Source of the DNA: Palsa-504 sp963705835
GTDB lineage: Bacteria > Actinomycetota > Actinomycetes > Streptosporangiales > Streptosporangiaceae
Reading direction: 5' to 3'
NCBI GenBank assembly: GCA_963705835.1
Contig: CAVPLC010000037.1
Location: 62,001-126,000 of the forward strand
Length of the DNA: 64,000 nt
Part shown: positions 17,201-26,874 of the stretch, piece by piece
Layout of the letters: every line of letters begins with the position of its first letter
How positions within the stretch are numbered: position 1 is the first letter of the stretch
Made by a program: the position numbers and the translations under genes
The notes under the pieces: generated by a model
Told to the model about the DNA's origin: nothing
Database searches by the model: none
The model's input: the letters and a program-made list of their open reading frames with translations, nothing else

Positions 17201-18565
17201 TCACTCGTGTGTCGAGATGAAGACGTTCTTGGTCTCGGTGAACGCGTCGGGCGCGTCCGGGCCGAGCTCGCGGCCGAGACCGGACTGCTTGAACCCGCCG
17301 AACGGCGTCCAGTACCGCACCGAGGAGTGCGAGTTCACCGACAGGTTGCCGGTCTCCACCGCGCGGGCCACCCGGATGGCCCGGCCCACATCCGAGGTCC
17401 AGATCGAGCCGGACAGCCCGTAAGGGGTGTCGTTCGCAAGAGAGATCGCCTCGGCCTCGTCGTCGAACGGCGTCACCGTCACCACCGGGCCGAACACCTC
17501 CTCGGTGTAGGCCGGGTCATCGGGACGCACCGGGGCCAGCACGGTCGGCGGGTACCAGAACCCCGGCCCGGACGGCACGTGCCCGCGGAACGCCACCGGA
17601 GCATCGGAAGGAACAAACGACGCCACGTGCGCCCGGTGCGCCGCGGAGATCAGCGGGCCCATCTCGGTCGAGGCCGAGGCGGGATCGCCGACCGCGACGC
17701 CGCGCACCGCGGGCTCGAACAACGCCATGAACTTGTCCACCACCGAGCGCTGCACCAAGATCCTGGACCGGGCGCAGCAGTCCTGCCCGGCGTTGTCGAA
17801 CACCGCGTAGGGCGCGGTGGCCGCGGCCCGCTCCAGGTCGGCGTCGGCGAAGATGACGTTGGCGCTCTTGCCGCCCAGCTCCAGGGTGAGCCGCTTCACC
17901 TGGCGCGCGCACCCGGCCATGATCGAACGGCCCACCTCGGTCGACCCGGTGAACACGATCTTGCGTACCAGCGGGTGGTCGACCAGCCGCTGCCCGACCA
18001 CGCTGCCCTTGCCCGGCAGCACGGTGAACACCCCCTCGGGCAGGCCCGCTTCCAGCGCCAGCGAGCCGATCCGCATCGCGGTCAGCGGGGTGAGCTCCGC
18101 GGGCTTGGCCACCACCACGCAGCCGGCCGCCAGCGCGGGCGCCATGCCCCAGGACAGGATGGGCATCGGGAAGTTCCACGGCACGATCAGCCCGACCACG
18201 CCGACCGGCTCACAGAACGTGACGTTCAGCCCGCCGGGCACCGGGATCTGCTTGCCGATCAGCCGTTCCGGCGCCGCCGAGTAGTACAGCAGCACGTCGC
18301 GGACCTGCCCGGCCTCCCAGCGCGCCGCCCCCACCGGGTGCCCGGAGCCCGCCACTTCCAGCCCGGCCAGCTCCTCGAGATGCGAATCCACCAAAGCGGC
18401 GAACGCGCGCAGCAGCCGCGCCCGGTCCCCGGGCGCCATGGCACGCCACGCCGGCCAAGCCGCCGCGGCCAGGGAAATCGCCGCGTCGGTCTCCTCCAAG
18501 GAGGCCTGGGTCACCGTGGTGACGGGCTCCTCGGTGGCAGGGTTGAGCACGGTAAAGACAGACAT
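17201..18565 (-). CDS. aldehyde dehydrogenase (PuuC-like)
   Basis: The 454-residue protein has the aldehyde dehydrogenase fold: PWNFPMPILSW, the FTGSTEVGRSI cofactor loop, catalytic Glu in LELGGKSANVIF near 228 and catalytic Cys in NAGQDCCARSRI near 262. It ends FGGFKQSGLGRELG. The ATG at 18565 follows GAGGAGGGGC; the frame runs much further upstream but only inside the glutamine-synthetase-like gene. Between that gene and an SDR, it probably oxidises a gamma-glutamyl aminoaldehyde. The exact substrate is inferred. Confidence 0.9.
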   Translation of the reverse strand: MSVFTVLNPATEEPVTTVTQASLEETDAAISLAAAAWPAWRAMAPGDRARLLRAFAALVDSHLEELAGLEVAGSGHPVGAARWEAGQVRDVLLYYSAAPERLIGKQIPVPGGLNVTFCEPVGVVGLIVPWNFPMPILSWGMAPALAAGCVVVAKPAELTPLTAMRIGSLALEAGLPEGVFTVLPGKGSVVGQRLVDHPLVRKIVFTGSTEVGRSIMAGCARQVKRLTLELGGKSANVIFADADLERAAATAPYAVFDNAGQDCCARSRILVQRSVVDKFMALFEPAVRGVAVGDPASASTEMGPLISAAHRAHVASFVPSDAPVAFRGHVPSGPGFWYPPTVLAPVRPDDPAYTEEVFGPVVTVTPFDDEAEAISLANDTPYGLSGSIWTSDVGRAIRVARAVETGNLSVNSHSSVRYWTPFGGFKQSGLGRELGPDAPDAFTETKNVFISTHE

Positions 18566-18573
18566 GCCCCTCC

Positions 18574-19953
18574 TCAGAGGCGTTCGAAGCCGCGCCGCAG
18601 CTCCCAGTCGGTCACCGCGGCGTCGTAGGCAGCCATCTCGACCCGGGCGTAGTTGGCGTAGTGCTCGACCACCTCCGCGCCGAACGCCTGCCGCGCCAGC
18701 CCGCTCTTCTCCCACAGCTCCAGCGCGTCCCGCAGCGTGTGGGGCACCCGCGCCGTGGTATCGGTATAAGCGTTGCCGGTGACCGGCGGCTCGAGCGGCA
18801 GCTCGTGGTCGATGCCGTGCAGGCCCGCGGCGATCATCGCCGCCACGGCCAGGTACGGGTTCACGTCGCCGCCGGGCGTCCGGTTCTCCACCCGCAGCGA
18901 GTGGCCGTGCCCGACCAGCCGCAGCGCGCAGGTCCGGTTGTCCGGGCCCCAGCGCACCGAGGTCGGCGCGAAGCTGCCCGGCACGTAGCGCTTGTAGGAG
19001 TTGATGTTCGGCGCGTAGCACAGGGTCAGCTCGCGCATCGCGTCCAGCAGGCCGGCCAGGAAGTGCTCGCCGAGCCGCGACATGCCGTACGCCCTGTCCC
19101 CGGCCATCACCGCGGTCCCGTCAGAACCACGCACCGACAGGTGGATGTGGCACGAGTTGCCCTCGCGGGCGTTCGGCTTGGCCATGAACGTGATGCTCAT
19201 GCCGTCCTGGGCGGCGATCTCCTTGGCCCCGGTCTTGTAGATCGAGTGGTTGTCGCAGGTGGTCACGGCCTCGGCGTAGCGGAACGCGATCTCGTGCTGG
19301 CCGAGGTTGCACTCGCCCTTGGCCGACTCCACGTACATGCCGGCGCCGGCCATCCCCAGCCGGATCCGGCGCAGCAGCGGCTCGATCCGCGACGTGCCCA
19401 GGATCGAGTAGTCCACGTTGTAGGCGTTGGCCGGGACGAGATCCCGGTAGCCCTTCGAAGCGGCCTCCTCGTACGAATCCCGGTACACCACGAACTCGAG
19501 CTCGGTGCCGGCCAGCGCCACCAGGCCGCGTTCGGCCAGCCGCGCGATCTGCGCCTTGAGGATCTGCCGCGGCGAGGCCAGCACCGGCGCGCCGTCCAGC
19601 CAGGTCAGGTCGGCGATGACCATCACCGTGGCCTCGTGCCACGGCACGTGGCGCAGCGTGCCCATGTCGGGGACCAGCACGAAGTCGCCGTAGCCGCGGT
19701 CCCAGGACGACATGGCGTACCCGTCGACCGTGTTCATGTCCACGTCCACGGCGAGCAGGTAGTTGCAGCCCTCGGAGTAGTGCTCGGCCACCTCGTCCAG
19801 GAAGAACTCGGCCGACAGCCGCTTGCCCGCCAGCCGCCCCTGCATGTCGGTGAAGGCGAGCACGACGGTGTCGATCTCGCCCTCACCGACCGCCACCCGC
19901 AGCTGCTCCATGGTCAGCAGGCCGCGCCGCGGCGTCCCGAGCTCAGATGTCAT
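18574..19953 (-). CDS. glutamine synthetase-like gamma-glutamyl(poly)amine ligase (PuuA/GlnA3-like)
   Basis: This 459-residue protein has the glutamine synthetase catalytic fold: GTELEFVVY, the metal-ligand Glu in GECNLGQHEI, SCHIHLSV, NSYKRYVPGS and RVENRTPGGDVNPYL. Context with a GATase, permease and aldehyde dehydrogenase favours gamma-glutamylation of a polyamine or other amine over ammonia assimilation. The usual adenylylation Tyr loop is not evident. Its ATG overlaps the permease stop (TGATG), and 8 bp separate it from the aldehyde dehydrogenase start. Confidence 0.88.
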   Translation of the reverse strand: MTSELGTPRRGLLTMEQLRVAVGEGEIDTVVLAFTDMQGRLAGKRLSAEFFLDEVAEHYSEGCNYLLAVDVDMNTVDGYAMSSWDRGYGDFVLVPDMGTLRHVPWHEATVMVIADLTWLDGAPVLASPRQILKAQIARLAERGLVALAGTELEFVVYRDSYEEAASKGYRDLVPANAYNVDYSILGTSRIEPLLRRIRLGMAGAGMYVESAKGECNLGQHEIAFRYAEAVTTCDNHSIYKTGAKEIAAQDGMSITFMAKPNAREGNSCHIHLSVRGSDGTAVMAGDRAYGMSRLGEHFLAGLLDAMRELTLCYAPNINSYKRYVPGSFAPTSVRWGPDNRTCALRLVGHGHSLRVENRTPGGDVNPYLAVAAMIAAGLHGIDHELPLEPPVTGNAYTDTTARVPHTLRDALELWEKSGLARQAFGAEVVEHYANYARVEMAAYDAAVTDWELRRGFERL

Positions 19954-21500
19954 CAGGCCGACAGCTCGTGCTCGATCGCGGCCAGTTCCTCAGCCGTGCC
20001 CTGGACCTTGGGCCCGGTGAACCAGTTCCTCGCCGAGACCAGCCAGGTAGATGCCCGCGAACCCGATCACCACGGCCACCGCGATACATGCGTAGTTGAA
20101 CGTGGACCAGGTGATGGGACCGAACTGCGGGAGCATGAACAGGAAGAAGATGATCACGACCCAGGTCACGGCCGTCCAGCCGATCACGTAGCTCCACCGG
20201 CCCAGGTGCCACGGCCCGCGCTTGAAGCTGTCGCCCTGCCGCAGCCGCAGGTACGTCGGGGTCACGTAGGCGACGTACAGGCCGATGGTCGGCGATCGAG
20301 GTCACCGCGCCGTAGGCGGCGGTGTTCCACAGGTACGGCAGGCCGAGGATCAGCGCGCCGCCGGCCGCCAGCCAGATCGCGTTGGTCGGCGTCCTGGTCC
20401 GCTTGTTCACCTTGTGCCAGATGGCCGAGCCGGGCAGCGCGCCGTCCCGGGAGAACGCGTAGATCATCCGCGAGTTCGCGGTGACCGACGACATGCCGCA
20501 GAACAGCTGGGCGCCGATCGCCACCAGCAGCAGCAGTTCGGCGCCGGTCCGGCCGATCGCGTCGATCCAGATCTGGCCCGGGGCCACGACCGCCGTCGCC
20601 TCGCCGCGTAGTTCGACTTCTGGATCGCGAACGTGATGCCGATCAGCAGCACCCAGCCCGCGATGAGCGAGATCAGGATCGACATGACGATGCCGCGCGG
20701 GCCGCTGCGCGCGGCGTTATGCGTCTCCTCGGTCATGTGCGCCGAGGCGTCGTACCCGGTGAAGGTGTACTGGGCCATCAGCAGCCCGATGGGCAGGATG
20801 TACCACCAGCCGATGTGGAATCCGGACAGGTTCTCCAGGCCGGTGAACACGAACTTGGCCGAGGCGTGGTGCGCGCCCGCCTTCAGGCCGAAGATCATCG
20901 CGCCGACGATGATCAGCACGCCGACGATGTGCCACCAGACGCTGACGTTGTTCAGCAGCGCCACCAGCCGGATGCCGAACTGGTTCATCAGGCCGTGCAG
21001 CAGCAGCACCGCGGCGTAGATCACGATCGTGTGCCAGTGCGTCGTCACGCTGAAGTTGAACCACAGGCTGAACAGGAAGTTGATGAACAGCGCCGCGCCG
21101 AAGTCGATGCCGGCGGTGATCGCCACCTGGCCCAGGAAGTTGAACCAGCCGGTGAACCAGGACCAGACCGGCGCCGTGCCGGGGCGAGAGCTTGGCCGCC
21201 CAGTAGTACAGGCCGCCGGCCGTGGGGAAGCTGGAGCAGACCTCGGCCATGGACAGCCCCACGAGCAGGGTCATGATCCCGACGATCGGCCAGCCCCAGA
21301 CGATGATGGCCGGGCCGCCCTCCTGCCATCCCGAAGTAGTACAGGGTCAGGCAGCCGGACAGGATCGAGATGATCGTGAACGACACGGCGAAGTTCGAGA
21401 ATCCCGACATCCGCCGCAGAAGTTCCTGCGCGTAGCCGAGCTCGTGGAGGCGGCGCTCGTCGTCGCTTGCCGCCTGCGCGGCGGCTATGTCGTCGGCCAT
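19953..21500 (-). pseudogene. APC-family amino acid/polyamine permease, five frameshifts
   Basis: Collinear segments in different frames together encode a complete APC permease of about 515 residues. It runs from a hydrophilic start (MADDIAAAQAASDDERRLHE) through FSNFAVSFTIISILSG, MAEVCSSFPTAGGLYYW, YILPIGLLMAQYTFTGYDAS and SRDGALPGSAIWH to a tail TAEELAAIEHELSA. Breaks lie near 21320, 21183, 20600, 20293 and 20048. Each is repaired by lengthening or shortening a short homopolymer by one base. The stop overlaps the glutamine-synthetase-like start. Sequencing error is more likely than decay because everything between the breaks is conserved. Confidence 0.78.
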
Positions 21501-21618
21501 GCGATCTCCCTATGGCGAGAGCCAATATGGCTAGGAAGTGATCCATTGAATGAAGGTATTCACGCACCACGCGATACAGCGTGTCAAGAGGTGCGCCTGG
21601 GGAGACCGGGCCGGCGGT

Positions 21619-22416
21619 TCAGGCCTCGGAGTCGTGCGACTTCAGCGATTCGCCCAGGAATCCGCGCAGCAGCGCCGCGGTCCCGGCCACGTGCTCTTCC
21701 ATGATGCGCCGGGCCCGCTCCGGATCGCCGGCCAGGATGGCCCGCACGATGCCCGCGTGCTGGACGTTCGCGTGCTCGAGGTTGCGCTCCAGCATGGGGA
21801 TGGCGTTGAGCAGGTCGACCAGCCGGACCCGGGCCTCGACGACGCTGGCGGTCAGCAGCGGCGAGCCCGCCGCGTCGGCGATGGCCAGGTGCAGCCGCGT
21901 GTCGGCCTGGCGGTACCCGGACACGCCGCAGTCCGCCATGGTGGCCAGGCATTCGACCAGGTTCTCCCGCTGCTGCCTGCTCAGGCTGGCCCGGGCCGCC
22001 GTCTCGGCCGCGCCGGTCTCCACCACCCGCCGGAACACGAGCGCGTCGTCGAGCCCGCCGCCCATGTCGCGCGCGGTGCGGTGGATCTCGTCGGCCACCA
22101 GCGGCTCGGGCTGGCGGATGATGAACGTGCCGCCGAACCGGCCCCGCTTGGTCTCGACGTAACCGGCCGAGGCCAGCTCGCGCAGGGCCTCGCGGAGCGT
22201 GATCCGGCTGACCCCGAGCCTGCGGGTCAGCTCACGTTCCGGAGGCAGCCTGTCGCCCGGCGCGTACACGCCCAGCTTCACGCCCTCGAGCAGCCGCTCT
22301 ACGGTCTCCTCGAAGGCGTTCCCCGTCCGCACCGCGCGGAAGACCGCGGCGATGATGGCGGGCGACCCTCCCGGCACGGTGCTGACTCCCAACCGCCGGT
22401 GATGCGCACTGCGCAC
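21619..22416 (-). CDS. FadR/GntR-family transcriptional regulator
   Basis: The N-terminal winged helix (GVYAPGDRLPPERELTRRLG, SRITLREALRELASAGYVET) is typical of GntR. The C-terminal helical FCD domain (LHLAIADAAGSPLL, HAGIVRAILAGDPERARRIM) contains the Asp/His residues that bind metal or carboxylate. It has 265 residues from a GTG start 23 bp after the PuuD-like stop. It lies inside the operon it probably represses. The first 30 residues precede the domain, so a later start is possible. Confidence 0.87.
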   Translation of the reverse strand: MRSAHHRRLGVSTVPGGSPAIIAAVFRAVRTGNAFEETVERLLEGVKLGVYAPGDRLPPERELTRRLGVSRITLREALRELASAGYVETKRGRFGGTFIIRQPEPLVADEIHRTARDMGGGLDDALVFRRVVETGAAETAARASLSRQQRENLVECLATMADCGVSGYRQADTRLHLAIADAAGSPLLTASVVEARVRLVDLLNAIPMLERNLEHANVQHAGIVRAILAGDPERARRIMEEHVAGTAALLRGFLGESLKSHDSEA

Positions 22417-22439
22417 ACAATATTACTTACCGCAAAAGA

Positions 22440-23204
22440 TTAGATCATAGGCGCAAGGACCTGGGCGCGGGCGGTAGCCCGTTCGGTCGCCGCGGCGACC
22501 AGCGCGGTGAAGACCCGCAGGTCAGTGCCCTGCTCGGGGTGCCATTGCACGCCGAGCACGAAACCGGAGAACCCGTCGAGCGCCGAAGGCCCGGCCTCGA
22601 CCGCCTCGATGATGCCGTCCTCGGACGATGCGACCGCCTTGAGCCCGTCGCCGAGCAGGTCGACGGCCTGGTGGTGGTGGGTGGGCACCTCGAAGAACCC
22701 CGGCTCGGGCAGGACCCCGGCCAGCATGCTGCCCGGGTTGACCCGCACCTTGTGCTGCCCGAAATGGCCCGGCGGCCCGCCGCTGTGCCGCGTGTGGCCG
22801 ACCAGGTCCGGTATGTGCTGGTGCAGGGTGCCGCCGCGCAGGACGTTCAGCACCTGCATGCCCCGGCAGATGGCGAGCAACGGCACGCCCTGGGTCAGCG
22901 AGGCGCCGGTGACGGCCAGGTCCCAGGCGTCGCGGTCCGGTACCGGGGCCTGCGTCTGCGGGTGCCGCACCGCGCCGTACCGCGCCGGATCGATGTCCGG
23001 CCCGCCCGAAACCACCAGGCCATCCAGGCCCGCGACGGTCAGGCCGGCCTCCTCGTCGTCCCCGCCCGGAGGCAGCAGGACGGGCCGTCCGCCGCTTCGC
23101 CGCACGGCCTCCACGTACGCATACGGAAGCATCGCGGCCCGGGCTTTCCAGTTGCGCCAGGCCGCCTCGTCGTCGTATGTGGTTATGCCAATTACCGGCG
23201 TCAT
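22440..23204 (-). CDS. gamma-glutamyl-GABA hydrolase family class I glutamine amidotransferase (PuuD-like)
   Basis: The 254-residue protein has the peptidase C26/PuuD layout: VIGITTYDD at the start, the substrate-region motif GLVVSGGPDIDPARYG, catalytic Cys near 112 in LLAICRGMQVLNVLRGG, and the C-terminal His/Glu pair in GVQWHPEQ. PuuD enzymes remove the gamma-glutamyl group from gamma-glutamyl-GABA. It starts at an ATG preceded by AAAGGGG. It is the first gene of the minus-strand cluster and its promoter region carries dispersed repeat copy 3. Confidence 0.88.
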   Translation of the reverse strand: MTPVIGITTYDDEAAWRNWKARAAMLPYAYVEAVRRSGGRPVLLPPGGDDEEAGLTVAGLDGLVVSGGPDIDPARYGAVRHPQTQAPVPDRDAWDLAVTGASLTQGVPLLAICRGMQVLNVLRGGTLHQHIPDLVGHTRHSGGPPGHFGQHKVRVNPGSMLAGVLPEPGFFEVPTHHHQAVDLLGDGLKAVASSEDGIIEAVEAGPSALDGFSGFVLGVQWHPEQGTDLRVFTALVAAATERATARAQVLAPMI

Positions 23205-23259
23205 AGTTCCCCTTTGAACTGATCCTCCGTACCGCGCTGCTACCCGGGAAAATCGTTAT

Positions 23260-23281
23260 TATCCCGAACGAACCGTGGTTC
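23260..23281. repeat. dispersed 22-bp repeat, copy 3, palindromic variant
   Basis: It differs from copies 1 and 2 by one base. The change makes ACGAACC-GT-GGTTCGT (23268-23283), with fully complementary 7-bp arms. It lies 56-77 bp upstream of the PuuD-like start, a position suited to an operator. I saw no gene between 23284 and 23548. Confidence 0.65.
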
Positions 23282-23548
23282 GTCGTCACAATCCGTGATT
23301 ACGGACCCCGCTAGTGACGAAGAAGGTTCGTGGCGGTGTCGGGAACCAGGTTAGCAGTGTTTTATCCGGTGTTCCGGAACATAAATCAAGTCACGCCCTG
23401 TATCTACAGGATGATTAATTGTAGAGCATCGACCGTTCCTTCGCCCCCTGAACGCAAAAACCGTCACGTACCGTGGTTTGCGGGAGTCTGCGCGGATTTG
23501 CCCTTCTGGGCCCCCTGTTGGTATCCGTTGGCCCTGTTCGGCCCCGGC

Positions 23549-24490
23549 CTAGACCGGCTGGGCCACCAGGTCGCGGGCGCGGGCCTGGTGGGTGGGCCAG
23601 CACGGGAACTGATGCTCCGCCGGGTCAGGCCCGTATTCCGTCACCAGGCGGTCCATGGCCTCGCGGGTGGCGTCGTCGGCCGGGGTGTAGACCACCATCC
23701 GGGTACCGGGTGCCGCCTGGACGGCGAAGCTGGTGGAGGTCATGGCCAGCCGCGGGTACCGCGGATGGCGGAAGATCTTGGCGTAGAACGCGGGCTGGGC
23801 CACGTCCTGGGTGGCCCACACGGTCGCGAACTCGGGGCTGGCCGCCTCCATCCGCCGGATGAAACCGGTCCAGGCCGGGTCGCCGACGTGCCGGCCGTAG
23901 GCCGCCCGTAGCTGGGCCACCATGGCGGCCCGCTGGTCGACCCGGTTCTCGATCGCGTTGCAGCAGCCCGGCCGGGTGAAGCAGTACAGCAGCGAGTTGC
24001 GCTGCGACGGCGCCGAGTCGGCCGTGTACGGGAACAGCACCGCGTACGCCGCGTTCCAGGCCAGGATGTCGAACCGCTCGGTCACCACGCTGGCGGGCAT
24101 CGGCGACAGCCGGTCCAGGATGTCCTGGATCTCCGGGCGCAGCAGCTGGCCCTCGGCATCGGCCGCCGCCGCGTCGGGCGCCTCGGCCAGCCGGAACAGG
24201 TGCTGGCGTTCCACCGGGTCGAGCCGCAGCGTCCTGGCCACCGCGTCGAGCACCTGGGCGCTGGCGTTGATCGGGCGGCCCTGCTCCAGCCAGGTGTACC
24301 AGGTCACCCCGACCCCGGCCAGCTGCGCGACCTCCTCGCGGCGCAGCCCCGCCGTCCGCCTGCGGTGCCCGCCGGGCAGCCCCACGTCCTCCGGCGCGAT
24401 CCGCTCCCGCCGGCTGCGCAGGAAGGCGGCCAGCTCGTTACGCCGGAGCGTGATGGTGTTCCCGCCCGCACGTCCCGTTGGCTCGCTCAT
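23549..24490 (-). CDS. XRE-family regulator with MmyB-like ligand domain
   Basis: An N-terminal helix-turn-helix (AGLRREEVAQLAGVGVTWYT, then LEQGRPINAS) sits at about 45-85. A MmyB/PAS-like C-terminal domain of about 170 residues follows (FDILAWNAAYAVLF, NSLLYCFTRP, DPAWTGFIRRMEAASPEFAT). These proteins usually control a divergent oxidoreductase or transporter, here the MFS gene. I chose the ATG at 24490; a GTG at 24508 is in frame. Two direct repeats in the shared promoter are candidate binding sites. Confidence 0.87.
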   Translation of the reverse strand: MSEPTGRAGGNTITLRRNELAAFLRSRRERIAPEDVGLPGGHRRRTAGLRREEVAQLAGVGVTWYTWLEQGRPINASAQVLDAVARTLRLDPVERQHLFRLAEAPDAAAADAEGQLLRPEIQDILDRLSPMPASVVTERFDILAWNAAYAVLFPYTADSAPSQRNSLLYCFTRPGCCNAIENRVDQRAAMVAQLRAAYGRHVGDPAWTGFIRRMEAASPEFATVWATQDVAQPAFYAKIFRHPRYPRLAMTSTSFAVQAAPGTRMVVYTPADDATREAMDRLVTEYGPDPAEHQFPCWPTHQARARDLVAQPV

Positions 24491-24536
24491 GTTCTCATCG
24501 TGACCCACGAACCCGGCGCCTTCCAGGTGGTGTTGA

Positions 24537-24570
24537 TACCAGGATAACTAGGCTCTCGGTACCTGGATAA
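24537..24570. promoter_or_regulatory. two direct repeats in the XRE/MFS divergent promoter
   Basis: TACCAGGATAA (24537-24547) and TACCTGGATAA (24560-24570) are 23 bp apart, about two helical turns. This suits cooperative binding by the divergent regulator. Confidence 0.5.
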
Positions 24571-24592
24571 GAATAGCGGCAGGCTTAGTGAC

Positions 24593-26069
24593 ATGACCAA
24601 CATCCTCACTCGTGATGCCCGTGCGGGCGTGCGGCCAGCCCGCGAACGCCCGCTGCGCCCCGGCCTGGTGCTGGCCATCGTCCTGGTCGGCCAGTTCATG
24701 GCCGTGCTTGACGCCTCCATCGTGAACGTCGCGGCGCCCCTCGATCCATGCCAGCCTGCGCGCCTCGGGCGCCGGCCTGCAGCTGGTGGTGGCGGGATAC
24801 ACGATCACCTACGCGGTGCTCCTGGTCACCGGGGCCCGGCTCGGCGACATCGCCGGCCACCGGCGCGTGTTCCTCGGCGGGCTGGTCCTGTTCACCCTGG
24901 CCTCGCTGGGCTGCGGGCTGGCCGGCTCGGCCGGGCTGCTCATCGCGCTGCGGTTCGTCCAGGGTGCGGGCGCGGCGCTGATGATCCCGCAGGTGCTCAG
25001 CCTGATCCAGCGCACCCACGCCGGGCCCGCCCGGGCCCGCGCGATGAGCATGTACTCCGCGGTGCTGGCCGGCGGCGCGGTCGTGGGCCAGGTGGCCGGC
25101 GGCCTGCTGATCAGCGCGAACCTGTTCAGCGCCGGCTGGCGTCCGGTCTTCCTGGTCAACGTGCCGATCGGGGTGGCCCTGCTGGCCGTCGGCGCCCGCG
25201 CCCTGCCGCACGGCCGCGGCGAGCCCGGCCGCACCCTCGACCTGCCCGGCCTGGCCCTGCTTACCCCGGCCGTGCTGGCCTTCGTGCTGCCGCTCGTGCT
25301 CGGCCAGCCCGAGCACTGGCCGGCCTGGGGCTGGATCCTGATGGCGGCCAGCGTTCCGGCGGTCGCGGTCTTCGCGCGGATCGAGCGGCGGGTCGCCGCG
25401 ACGGGCGGAACGCCGCTGGTCCCGGCCCGGGTGCTCCAGGTCCCCGGCGTGCCCGTCGCGATCGCCGCCCTGTTCACCGTCATGACCATCTTCAGCGGCT
25501 TCTTCTTCACGCTCGCGCTGCACCTGCAGTCCGGCCTGGGCTACTCCGCGCTGCGCGCGGGCCTGACCTTCGCGCCGACCGCCGCCGCCTTCGCGCTGGT
25601 CAGCCTGAACTGGCGGCGCCTGCCCGCGAGCACGCACGGCGCCCTGATCATCGGCGGTTTCGTGGCCTTCGGCGTCGCGATGGCCGCGATGGCCCTGCTG
25701 CTGCGCGCGGGCGCCACCGGCGGCGTCGCCCTGTACCTGGCCGGCGCGCTGTCCGGCGCCGGCATGGCGGCCGCGTTCAGCCCGCTGATGACCAGGGTGC
25801 TGCTGCGCGTCCCGGTCGAACTGGCCGCCGACGCCACCGGCGTGGTCGTGACCGTGAACCAGCTCGGCCTGCTGGTCGGCGTGGCCACCTTCGGCACCCT
25901 CTACCTCAACCTCGCCGGCCGGCTCCCGGCCCACCCGGCCCTCGGAACCTTCCGCCACGTCTCGGCCCACGCCGAGGCCCTGACCTTCCTGTCCCTAGCC
26001 GCCCTGGCCGCCGTCGGCGTCCTCCTGGCCGCCCTCCACGTCCTGGAACGCCGCCCCCAGCGCGCCTAG
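24593..26069 (+). CDS. MFS drug transporter (DHA2/EmrB type), one frameshift near 24738
   Basis: The start (ATG at 24593) encodes LVLAIVLVGQFMAVLDASIV, the first helix of DHA2 transporters. After a run of four Cs near 24738 the frame changes. Removing one C gives VAAPSIHASLRASGAGLQLV joined to the long frame ending at 26069. That part has the usual helices, GARLGDIAGHRR (motif A-like) and about 12-14 membrane segments. A start inside the long frame at 24786 would lose helix 1. It is divergent from the XRE regulator. Confidence 0.83.
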
Positions 26070-26137
26070 CAGTCCGGGCGGGGGCTCCGGTCCTTTGCAG
26101 CTTGCTCGGGTACATTCGGCTGCGGAGAGGAGCGACG

Positions 26138-26776
26138 ATGGCCATCGTGGTGCTGGTGTTCTGGCTGTTCACCGCCGGGGCCGGCTTCTACCTGCTGGTC
26201 ACGAGCAGCCTCGGCCGCGCCCGCCCCGCCGCGCCCGCCGAACCCACCGCGCTCACCGAACCCGCCGCGCCAACCGAACCCGACGCACCCGCTGGACCGG
26301 CCCATCCCGCACCCCTGACCCCCGGAGCGCCCGCCGCGGCCCGCTCCGCCACCCAGACCGCGGCCGCAGCGCCACTCCCGGCCACCGCTCCCGCAATGCT
26401 TTCCCGCCGGGAACGGCGCCGCGCCGCCCGGGCACGGTGGGACCCGCCGTCGCTGACCGCGTCCAGGAAGGCGCCGATGATGCCCGGCACGCGGTCGGTG
26501 CTGGAGTTCGCCCACCCGGCCTGCGCGATCATCGGCCTCGCGTTCTGGCTGGGCTTCACGCTGGTTCATAACCGCGCGCTGGGCTGGATCGCGTTCGGGC
26601 TGGTGGCGGTCACCGCCTGCGCGGGGCTGACCTGGTTCGCGCTCAACGTCCGTGCGGCCAAGCGCGGCGACCGGCCCGCGCCCTACTTCGCCGGACGCCT
26701 CATGGTGCTGCACGGCTGTGCGGCCGCGCTCACCATCACCTTGGCCGCGCTGACCGCCCTGGTCACCCGCGGCTAG
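26138..26776 (+). CDS. membrane protein with Ala/Pro/Thr/Glu-rich linker
   Basis: This 212-residue protein of unknown function has an N-terminal helix (AIVVLVFWLFTAGAGFYLLV). A long low-complexity stretch follows at about 28-85 with repeated TEPA/PAEPT-type units, then a basic segment (RRERRRAARARW). Three more helices form the C-terminal half (IIGLAFWLGFTLVHN, WIAFGLVAVTACAGLTWFAL). The ATG follows GGAGAGGAG. It lies 68 bp after the MFS gene and may be cotranscribed. Confidence 0.68.
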   Translation: MAIVVLVFWLFTAGAGFYLLVTSSLGRARPAAPAEPTALTEPAAPTEPDAPAGPAHPAPLTPGAPAAARSATQTAAAAPLPATAPAMLSRRERRRAARARWDPPSLTASRKAPMMPGTRSVLEFAHPACAIIGLAFWLGFTLVHNRALGWIAFGLVAVTACAGLTWFALNVRAAKRGDRPAPYFAGRLMVLHGCAAALTITLAALTALVTRG

Positions 26777-26874
26777 CCGCCCGCGCAAAGGCCCCGCGCA
26801 AGGCCCCGACCAGCGCAGGCACGCCGGTGGCCAGTGCCTGCGGCGCCTACACGGATAGGAGGAGACGAGCGATC

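Noticed and set aside
18566..19021. Upstream extension of the aldehyde dehydrogenase frame
   Set aside because: It lies inside the glutamine-synthetase-like gene; the ATG at 18565 with GAGGAGGGG and the family N-terminus are better.
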